Origin: an uncultured Flavobacteriales bacterium
GTDB lineage: Bacteria > Bacteroidota > Bacteroidia > Palsa-965
DNA: 10,995 bases
NCBI GenBank assembly: GCA_946478675.1
Contig: CAMLEF010000132.1
Coordinates: forward strand, 1 to 10,995
Reading direction: 5' to 3'
In this document: positions 5,566 through 10,995 of the stretch, one piece after another
Numbering within the stretch: the first letter of the stretch is position 1
Layout of the letters: the number at the start of each line of letters is the position of its first letter
Translations under genes and position numbers: made by a program
The notes under the pieces: generated by a model
Databases searched by the model: none
What the model was told of the DNA's origin: nothing
What the model saw: only the letters and a program-made list of their open reading frames with translations

Positions 5566-6372
5566 ATGCAATACGATCCTATTAAACGCAGCCTCGGCAA
5601 CGTTTTCAACAAATCTCCGTTCCTGCGAAAAGTATTTTACGGCCTTCTCGACCTGCTGCTGCTCCGCGCGTGGCACGTACACCGCGAGCTCCGCAAATGG
5701 AAAAAAGGAAAAGGCGATAATATCAATATCCTCGACGCAGGCTCCGGTTACGGACAGCATTCGTATTACCTCGCCGGGAAAAATAAAAACTGGCGCGTGC
5801 TCGCCGTCGACGTAAAAGACGAGCAGGTGGCCGACTGCAACCAGTTCTTCCAGCGCGTCGGTCGCACCAACGTGAAGTTCGAAGTCGCCGATCTCACCAA
5901 ATTCCGCCACGACAACACGTACGATCTCGCGATCTCCGTCGACGTGATGGAACATATTCTCGAGGACGAGCTGGTGTTCCAGAACATCTGCACTTCGCTC
6001 AAACCCGGCGGCATGCTGCTCATCTCGACGCCTTCCGACCAGGGCGGCTCCGACGTTCACGAAGACGGCGAAGGTTCCTTCATCGACGAGCACGTGCGCG
6101 ACGGCTACAACATCAACGACATCCAGGAAAAGCTCAAGCGCGCCGGCTTTTCGAAAACCGAAGCGCTCTATTCCTACGGCACGCCCGGCAAAATTTCGTG
6201 GCGCCTGTCGATGAAGTGGCCCATCCAGCTGCTCGGCGTTTCGAAAGTGTTTTTCATCATCATCCCGTTCTATTTCCTCGTCACGTACCCGTTCGCTTAC
6301 CTGCTGAACTGGGTCGATACGCTCACTACGCACAAGACCGGCACCGGCCTCATCGTGAAAGCGTGGAAATAA
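5566..6372 (+). CDS. Class I SAM-dependent methyltransferase with C-terminal membrane segment
   Basis: A 268-residue protein with a Rossmann-type methyltransferase core. Motif I is ILDAGSGYG (55-63), the acidic end of strand 2 is D82 in VLAVDVK, motif IV-like YDLAISVDVMEH is at 119-130, and LKPGGMLLISTPS (145-157) is the post-motif strand. It fits the Methyltransf_11/UbiE-like group. Both ends differ from a minimal enzyme: a basic, hydrophobic N-terminal helix (about 18-35) and a strongly hydrophobic segment near 227-248. Together these suggest membrane association and perhaps a lipid or lipid-linked substrate, which is inference only. It lies 24 bases after rbfA, likely in one transcript. 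Its stop TAA is directly followed by the large palindromic repeat copy B. The substrate cannot be told from sequence. Confidence 0.85.
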   Translation: MQYDPIKRSLGNVFNKSPFLRKVFYGLLDLLLLRAWHVHRELRKWKKGKGDNINILDAGSGYGQHSYYLAGKNKNWRVLAVDVKDEQVADCNQFFQRVGRTNVKFEVADLTKFRHDNTYDLAISVDVMEHILEDELVFQNICTSLKPGGMLLISTPSDQGGSDVHEDGEGSFIDEHVRDGYNINDIQEKLKRAGFSKTEALYSYGTPGKISWRLSMKWPIQLLGVSKVFFIIIPFYFLVTYPFAYLLNWVDTLTTHKTGTGLIVKAWK

Positions 6373-6555
6373 TTTGCTAATGTGCTAATTTGGCAATGTG
6401 CTAATGCGCACCGGCTTCACACATTGAAGATTGAACATTGAAATATTCTTTGGAAGAAATTATTTTCCATCTAAAGAATATTTCAATGTTGAATCTTTAA
6501 ATTTTGAATGTGTGCGGGCATTAGCAGATTAGCACATTGGCAAATTAGCACATTG
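6373..6555. repeat. Large nested palindromic repeat, copy B
   Basis: Outer arms 6379-6405 and 6528-6554 are complementary at 26 of 27 positions and are made of 8-base words (TTTGCTAA, TGTGCTAA, TTTGGCAA, TGTGCTAA). Inner arms 6434-6451 and 6473-6490 are perfectly complementary over 18 bp and extend outward imperfectly through ATTGAAG and ATTGAAC words. The layout is the same as at 2326-2519, including a start directly at a TAA stop codon. It lies between two genes of the same direction, ending 9 bases before the GTG of the permease. Confidence 0.93.
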
Positions 6556-6563
6556 ATCGCACT

Positions 6564-7793
6564 GTGAACCTTCCCTTCTTCATCGCACGCCGCTACCTGT
6601 TCTCGCGAAAGTCGCACAACGCGATCAATATCGTGACGGGCATTTCCGTGGCTTGCGTGGCGGTGGTGACGGCAGCGCTGATCATTATTCTTTCGGCGAT
6701 GAACGGTCTTTCGGATCTCGTCGAATCGCTGTACAATACGTTTCATGCGGATGTGCGCATTACGCCGGCGAAAGGAAAAGTGTTCATGCTGAAACCCGAC
6801 GAGGTGGCGGCGCTGAAACAAATTCCCGGCGTGGCCTGGTACACGGAGATCGTCGATGAGAATGTGCTCGTGGAGAACGACGACCGCCAGCTGATCGTCA
6901 CCATGCGCGGCGTTTCCGATGATTACGCGAAGCTCACGCAGTTCGATACGACGGTGCGGCAGGGCGAGTACGATCTGCATCCGCACGGACAAACCGGCGC
7001 CATCGCAGGACAGGAGATCGGCGGTCGCTTGAACCTCGGCGAGATGTCGCCCATCAGCCTGTACGTTCCGAAACGCGATCGCAGCCTCTCGCTCGACTTC
7101 AACAACCTCGACGAAGAACCGTTCAACAAAGACATGGCGTACGTCACCGGGCTGTATTCCGTGAGCAGCGATTTCGACGGGAAATACATCCTGCTGCCGA
7201 TCGACCAGGTGCGCAAGCTGATGGACTACACGACGGAGATGACTTCCGCGGAAATCGGTTTGCAGAAAGGCGCCGATGCGAATGCGGTAGTGAGCGCCGT
7301 CAAAGCGAAACTCGGAAAAGACTTCGTCGTGCAAACGCGTTACCAGCAAAACGAATTGCTCTTCAGTACGCTCGAGTCCGAGAAAATGTGGACGTTCATC
7401 ATCCTGCTGTTCGTATTGCTGATCGCCACGTTCAATACGATCGGGTCGCTCACGCTGCTCATCATCGAGAAGAAAAAAGACATCGGCGTGCTCTGGAGCA
7501 TGGGCGCGGATATGCGCGTGATCCGTCGTGTGTTCTTCACCGAAGGATTACTCATTTCGTTTGCCGGAACAATTATAGGAACGGTGCTCGGCGTCGGCAT
7601 TTGCTACATCCAGGAAAAATTCGGCGTCATCGGTTTCAGCGAAGGCTTCGTGGTCGATACGTATCCCGTCGCCATGCACACGTCGGATTTAGTGCTCATC
7701 GTCGGCGCAGTGACTGCGATCGGTTTGGTTGCTGCGTGGTATCCCGTCAGTGTTTACACGCGCCGCTACCAGTCGGTAAAATTCAGCGGCTGA
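6564..7793 (+). CDS. FtsX-like permease of the LolC/LolE type
   Basis: A 409-residue ABC-transporter permease. The N-terminal FFIARRYLFSRKSHNAINIV followed by a hydrophobic helix (about 24-46) is typical of LolC/LolE. A large periplasmic MacB-like domain (about 50-270) follows, then three helices (about 276-300, 327-350, 375-396) of the FtsX domain with the cytoplasmic EKKKDIGVLWSMGA coupling motif. Such permeases pair with the LolD ATPase to extract lipoproteins from the inner membrane; no ATPase gene is in this window. GTG at 6564 is the only reasonable start, because an in-frame TAG lies at 6546-6548 inside the repeat and the N-terminus matches the family. As I recall, an FtsX-type permease is often next to rbfA in Bacteroidota; here a methyltransferase and repeat copy B lie between them. 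Confidence 0.9.
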   Translation: MNLPFFIARRYLFSRKSHNAINIVTGISVACVAVVTAALIIILSAMNGLSDLVESLYNTFHADVRITPAKGKVFMLKPDEVAALKQIPGVAWYTEIVDENVLVENDDRQLIVTMRGVSDDYAKLTQFDTTVRQGEYDLHPHGQTGAIAGQEIGGRLNLGEMSPISLYVPKRDRSLSLDFNNLDEEPFNKDMAYVTGLYSVSSDFDGKYILLPIDQVRKLMDYTTEMTSAEIGLQKGADANAVVSAVKAKLGKDFVVQTRYQQNELLFSTLESEKMWTFIILLFVLLIATFNTIGSLTLLIIEKKKDIGVLWSMGADMRVIRRVFFTEGLLISFAGTIIGTVLGVGICYIQEKFGVIGFSEGFVVDTYPVAMHTSDLVLIVGAVTAIGLVAAWYPVSVYTRRYQSVKFSG

Positions 7794-7899
7794 CGGCTGC
7801 TGCAGCGGTGTTGATCTGCTGAAATTCCTCTTCCATCTTCGCAATTACAGCACAGGTCGGAGTTAATCCTGCGGTAACGTTAGCCCAATATCGCGCGAA

Positions 7900-7907
7900 T
7901 AGTTTTG
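7900..7907 (+). promoter_or_regulatory. Candidate -7 box of the SpoIIE-type phosphatase gene
   Basis: TAGTTTTG matches TAnnTTTG exactly and ends 12 bases before the ATG at 7920. TTAG at 7880-7883 could be a poor -33 element with 16-base spacing. The box overlaps the in-frame TTG at 7905, which therefore is unlikely to be the start codon. Confidence 0.5.
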
Positions 7908-7919
7908 CATCGACTTACG

Positions 7920-8843
7920 ATGATGTTTTTGTCTTTTATGAATTTTTTTGGTGATATCGCGCTGAAACGAAAACGGCGCATACGGGCGTTGATCAATGAA
8001 TCTGTGAGTGCGGTGACGAACCGCTACCGGCAGGATAATTTGTTGCTCGTCAAACAATACATGAGCGAGCAGACGCGGCATTACGAAGTGGAAGAAAGCA
8101 TTCGCTACGCAGGATGTTTGCAAACCGCGTTGTTCCCTTCCGAAAAAGAATTGCGTGAGCTCGCCGGCGACGCGTTCATCTTCTCCATGCCGCGCGACGT
8201 GCTCAGCGGTGATTTCGCCTGGTACACGCGCAGCGGAAATAAAATGGTGCTCGCGGTCGCCGACTGCACGGGCCACGGCATTCCCGGCGCGCTGATGTCG
8301 GTGCTCGGGCTGAGCCTGCTCAACCAGGTGGTGCTCGAAGAACGCACGTACGAGCCTTCGCACATCCTGCGCCGCATCGACAAAAAAATGCGTTCCGCTT
8401 TCCAGCACGCAGAAGGCATGTCGCGCTATTCGTACGACGGCATGGACATCGCGCTCTGCACGATCGACCTCGGTAAAAAACAGATCAGCTTTTCCGGTGC
8501 GATGCGTCCGTGCTGGCTCATGCGCAACGGCGCGCTCACGGAGATCAACGGCTCGCGTTATCCCATCGGCGGCCTGCGCCTCGAAGAGCAGCGCAGCTAT
8601 GAATCGCTGGAGCTGACGTTTGAAGAAGGCGATTTTCTTTATCTCTTCACTGACGGCTACACCGATCAGTTCGGCGGAACGGAAGATCGCAAGATGACAC
8701 GTGCCCGTTTACGCGAGCTGGTGCAGGAAATTCATCCGTTACCGGCGAAACAGCAGAAGGAACAATTGCAGGAATTTTTTCTGCTCTGGAAAGGAAGACA
8801 CGAGCAGACGGACGACGCAACGATGATCGGGCTGCGGTTGTGA
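7920..8843 (+). CDS. PP2C-type SpoIIE family serine/threonine phosphatase
   Basis: A 307-residue protein from the ATG at 7920 (ATG at 7923 is an alternative). Residues about 60-307 form a SpoIIE/RsbU-type PP2C domain: DVLSGDF (metal aspartate near 98), VADCTGHGIPGALMS (D115), YDGMDIALC, LFTDGYTD (D245) and the terminal QTDDATMIGL (D298/D299). All metal-ligand aspartates appear intact, so it should be active. The N-terminal 60 residues are basic and helical; there is no TPR, PAS, GAF, REC or membrane domain. Such phosphatases usually dephosphorylate an STAS anti-sigma-antagonist in a partner switch, but no STAS or kinase gene is visible here. It may receive its signal by protein contact. A hairpin terminator follows the stop codon. 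Confidence 0.92.
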   Translation: MMFLSFMNFFGDIALKRKRRIRALINESVSAVTNRYRQDNLLLVKQYMSEQTRHYEVEESIRYAGCLQTALFPSEKELRELAGDAFIFSMPRDVLSGDFAWYTRSGNKMVLAVADCTGHGIPGALMSVLGLSLLNQVVLEERTYEPSHILRRIDKKMRSAFQHAEGMSRYSYDGMDIALCTIDLGKKQISFSGAMRPCWLMRNGALTEINGSRYPIGGLRLEEQRSYESLELTFEEGDFLYLFTDGYTDQFGGTEDRKMTRARLRELVQEIHPLPAKQQKEQLQEFFLLWKGRHEQTDDATMIGLRL

Positions 8844-8850
8844 AATAAAA

Positions 8851-8890
8851 TCGCCGCAGAGGCTCTGCGTTCTCCGCGCCTCTGCGGCGA
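8851..8890. terminator. Hairpin of the CGCCGCAGAGGC type between convergent genes
   Basis: TCGCCGCAGAGGC (8851-8863) and GCCTCTGCGGCGA (8878-8890) are perfectly complementary over 13 bp around a 14-base loop. The loop carries further CTCTGCGT and TCTCCGCG 8-base words. It lies 7 bases after the phosphatase stop and 10 bases before the stop of the leftward zinc-ribbon gene, fitting a bidirectional terminator, although no strong T-run follows. Similar GCCGCAGAGGC repeats occur in many genomes. Confidence 0.7.
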
Positions 8891-8900
8891 AATGCAAAGC

Positions 8901-9428
8901 TCAGAACCTGTCGTAACCCATCGGCGCGAAGTAACGGATGAACATCAGGAGCTCGATGGCGAACATGATCCACACGAGGATCTTTGCGTTCTTGTGCGAG
9001 AGCCGCACACCGATCACGCCGAGCGCAATGATGTAACCGCCGAGCAGCACGTTGCGCACCATGCCGTAAATACTGTACATGCCGAACATGCTGATGAGCC
9101 ACACCAGGAAAATGGAACCGTAACGGATCGCCATCAGGAGGAGCAGGAAATTAATCGTGCGCTGGTCGTCCGATTTGGTATTCGTGTTGAAGAACGGATT
9201 CGGCGGAGGCGGAAACGGGTTGTTGTACTGCGGCGTTCCGAATGGATTTGGCTGCCCGTACGATTGATTCGGCGCACCGTATTGATTCGCGTTTGGATTT
9301 TGATTCGGGATCGTAAACGGATTCGGCGGCGTTTGCTGAAACGGATTCGACTGGAGATCCGCTCCGCACGTCAGGCAGAAGCGATCACCGGGATTGACAT
9401 TGCTGTTGCAGCGGGGACAGGTGGGCAT
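8901..9428 (-). CDS. Zinc-ribbon membrane protein with NPF-rich linker
   Basis: A 175-residue protein of unknown function with three parts. Residues 1-25 form a zinc ribbon with C4xxC7 and C18xxC21 (CPRC and CLTC). Residues about 26-88 are a low-complexity Pro/Asn/Gln/Tyr-rich linker with five NPF motifs (28-30, 36-38, 61-63, 70-72, 77-79). Residues about 91-168 are hydrophobic, best read as three or four membrane helices. Zinc-ribbon plus membrane proteins are common in Bacteroidota and often unassigned. The linker may be disordered and serve as a binding platform or spacer. The gene is read in the same direction as the T9SS gene upstream, with a hairpin between, and convergent to the phosphatase gene. 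The ATG at 9428 directly precedes the cysteine pair and needs no alternative. Confidence 0.85.
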   Translation of the reverse strand: MPTCPRCNSNVNPGDRFCLTCGADLQSNPFQQTPPNPFTIPNQNPNANQYGAPNQSYGQPNPFGTPQYNNPFPPPPNPFFNTNTKSDDQRTINFLLLLMAIRYGSIFLVWLISMFGMYSIYGMVRNVLLGGYIIALGVIGVRLSHKNAKILVWIMFAIELLMFIRYFAPMGYDRF

Positions 9429-9477
9429 GAGTGAAAGGTTGTAGTGCAGGTGAATGTTGTATTGCCAGGGTCGGATA

Positions 9478-9526
9478 GTTGTCGGTTGTCGGTCATGGGA
9501 TTTACGGATGACCGACGACCGACGAC
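9478..9526. repeat. Hairpin repeat of the GGTTGTC type, copy 2
   Basis: GTTGTCGGTTGTCGGTCAT (9478-9496) and ATGACCGACGACCGACGAC (9508-9526) are complementary at 17 of 19 positions, and both exceptions are G-T pairs. The words are the same GGTTGTC 7-mers as at 4336-4383, and the right side continues as GACTGAC, AACCGAC. It lies downstream of the T9SS gene and upstream of the zinc-ribbon gene, both leftward. Confidence 0.85.
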
Positions 9527-9544
9527 TGACAACCGACCAACCGT

Positions 9545-10995
9545 TTATTCCCTGATGATTTTTTTCGTGAAGAGGATTTCTCCTTCGCGCGTTTCGGCTT
9601 TTAAAAGATACGTTCCTCCTGCAAGCGGCATCGTGGAAAATCCGAATTGCACGTCGCCTTCCGGCAGTTGATCTTCGAGCAGCAGCTGCACTTGTCTTCC
9701 GGAAAGATCGTACAGCACAAAACGAACGTACTGCGTTTTTTCATTTTCAAATGCGATGTTCACCTGCGAGCTGAACGGGTTCGGGTAAACGTTTACCGTT
9801 GCAGCGGCCACCGGCGTTTGCGGAACACTCACGTCGGAAGAAACGCCGAGCTCGGTGATCCACGTTGCGTGTGAATGCGAGCTGGTGCTGTACATGTCAT
9901 TCACCCAACACGTACCGCCGACGTCGTATTTGCGCTGGATGCCGGAGTAATCGCCCCAGCGCTCGTCGCCGTTCAGTACGTCGATGTAGCCGAGACCGGT
10001 CTTCACATTCGTGCGCGTCGAGTAGTTGCCGTTGCCGTCTGTCGTGATCGCGGAAGAACCGGCGTACGTGCTCGTGTCCGTGTGCAGGAACGCGATGATG
10101 GCGGTGTTGTCGCCTGTGCCGTAACCTGCGTACGCAATATTCGGATACGCAAATTCCAGCGACGGATCGCCGATGATATGACCGTTTACTGTTGGTGAAG
10201 TCGAAACGTTGTTGATGATGCCGTGATACACCGCGCAATGTCCTGTGGCCGTGTCCATCGTGTTGTGCACGAATTGAATATTATCGTTCTCGAGAAAAGC
10301 GCCGAGGACACGCGCATCGTTCGTGGCGAGCATGCCGTGCGTTTGATACGTGGGCTGCATCGCGTTCGGCGGCATGAAGTGCGAAAGATTGCTCACGAGC
10401 GCCGTCACCGTCACCTGTTGCCCGACGGCATTCGCAGTATCCGTCACGTGCACGAGGAACACCGTGTCGTTCGATGCATCGAGATTACGGTCGGAAAGAA
10501 AATACATGCCGGGGCCCTGGTATGTGTTCGATCCGCCTTCAACCGGGCAGAGATTGCGCACCGGGCGATTGTTGTAATTGACGCCGGTGTGCAGCTGCAT
10601 GCGAAGCGTATCGCCTGCATAACCGTCCCACTTGTTGATCTGCCAGATCACGGTTTGCACGAAGCCGAGCTGCCACGACATATTATCATGCAGCAGGTTC
10701 ACCGTGCAGAATAATTCCTGGTTGTTGACGGCGATCATCGGGTAATCGCTCCACAGCGTATCGTTGAGCGGGTTGCCCGGGATCGAATACAAATTGTAAG
10801 TGCCGTTCGCCGTATCGGAACGCGAGAACCCGATGAGAATGCTCGTTGCGCCTGATGAATATCCCGCAAGACAAACCAGGATAAAGCGGTTCGCTTCGGG
10901 ATCGTAAATGACTTTCGGATCGTACTTCGTATTCGAATTCGCCAGCGGCAATGCCCACGAAGCGAGCGATTGCGTGCCCGCGGTAGAATTCGTCG
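9545..10995 (-). CDS. T9SS-secreted protein with type A C-terminal sorting domain, partial
   Basis: The frame is open to the right edge of the window, so this is the C-terminal 482 residues of a longer protein; the ATG at 10951 is internal, because codons upstream continue the same reading (AGTQSLAWAMPLANS). The last 81 residues (9548-9790) are a type A sorting domain: VYPNPFSSQVNIAF at its start, then FVLYDLSGRQV, PLAGGTYLL and a final FTKKIIRE. This directs export through the type IX system and surface attachment or release. The rest is rich in Asn, Thr, Ser, Gly and aromatic residues with short beta-strand patterns (YDPEANRFILVCLAG, DERWGDYSGIQ), consistent with a beta-rich extracellular domain. 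I recognise no catalytic motif. The signal peptide lies outside the window. Confidence 0.88.
   Translation of the reverse strand, partial: TNSTAGTQSLASWALPLANSNTKYDPKVIYDPEANRFILVCLAGYSSGATSILIGFSRSDTANGTYNLYSIPGNPLNDTLWSDYPMIAVNNQELFCTVNLLHDNMSWQLGFVQTVIWQINKWDGYAGDTLRMQLHTGVNYNNRPVRNLCPVEGGSNTYQGPGMYFLSDRNLDASNDTVFLVHVTDTANAVGQQVTVTALVSNLSHFMPPNAMQPTYQTHGMLATNDARVLGAFLENDNIQFVHNTMDTATGHCAVYHGIINNVSTSPTVNGHIIGDPSLEFAYPNIAYAGYGTGDNTAIIAFLHTDTSTYAGSSAITTDGNGNYSTRTNVKTGLGYIDVLNGDERWGDYSGIQRKYDVGGTCWVNDMYSTSSHSHATWITELGVSSDVSVPQTPVAAATVNVYPNPFSSQVNIAFENEKTQYVRFVLYDLSGRQVQLLLEDQLPEGDVQFGFSTMPLAGGTYLLKAETREGEILFTKKIIRE

Noticed and set aside
5170..6333. 387-codon antisense open frame across rbfA and the methyltransferase
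   Set aside because: It covers two well-supported genes, and its product is rich in charged and Phe residues without a domain pattern. Shadow frame.
6483..7349. Antisense open frame across repeat B and the permease N-terminus
   Set aside because: Its beginning and end show no family match and it runs through a repeat; the permease frame is clear.
7905..7919. TTG at 7905 as start of the phosphatase
   Set aside because: It overlaps a perfect TAGTTTTG box and two ATG codons follow at 7920 and 7923.
10949..10951. ATG at 10951 as start of the T9SS protein
   Set aside because: The frame stays open to the window edge and reads as continuous protein upstream; no signal peptide follows this ATG.
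1..10995. tRNA, rRNA, IS element, phage or defence genes
   Set aside because: I saw no cloverleaf, transposase, integrase or nuclease motif in any supported reading frame; the accessory character of the window lies only in its repeats.

Overview
The window looks like chromosomal DNA of a member of the Bacteroidota with moderate G+C. The signs are a C-terminal type IX secretion sorting domain (9545-10995), a CCDC81-type HU plus SPOR fusion known from this phylum, DusB, HemJ and RbfA proteins of the Bacteroidota type, no clear Shine-Dalgarno sites, and TAnnTTTG-like -7 boxes close to several start codons. I see no phage, plasmid, IS or CRISPR signature, and no rRNA or tRNA gene.

Left part (1-2519): the first 61 bases encode the N-terminus of a leftward tRNA-dihydrouridine synthase (dusB). 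Divergent from it are a CPBP intramembrane protease and then an HU/SPOR envelope protein. Centre-left (2520-5019): a leftward single-domain response regulator, a rightward secreted protein with about seven 51-residue repeats (predicted beta-propeller), and a leftward HemJ-like protoporphyrinogen oxidase. Centre (5203-7793): a rightward run of rbfA, a membrane-associated SAM methyltransferase and a LolC/E-type permease; a large palindromic repeat separates the permease from the first two. Right part (7794-10995): a rightward stand-alone SpoIIE-type phosphatase, a leftward zinc-ribbon membrane protein with an NPF-rich linker, and the C-terminal part of a leftward T9SS-secreted protein that runs off the window.

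Most of the genes are core or housekeeping functions: tRNA modification, ribosome maturation, haem synthesis, lipoprotein export, envelope upkeep and signalling. They do not form one obvious pathway. The response regulator and the SpoIIE phosphatase could be signalling partners, but they are 5 kb apart and nothing in the sequence links them.

The most striking feature is the spacers. Eight intergenic gaps carry an inverted-repeat element, and in nearly all of them the arms are made of 2-5 tandem copies of a 7- or 8-base word (for example TGTGCTAA, ATTGAAC, GGTTGTC, GGAGTTC, AAGGTTC, ACACGGAG). Two word families recur inside the window, including a nested double hairpin of about 190 bp that starts directly at a stop codon in both copies. 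They occur in convergent, tandem and divergent spacers alike, so simple transcription termination does not explain all of them.
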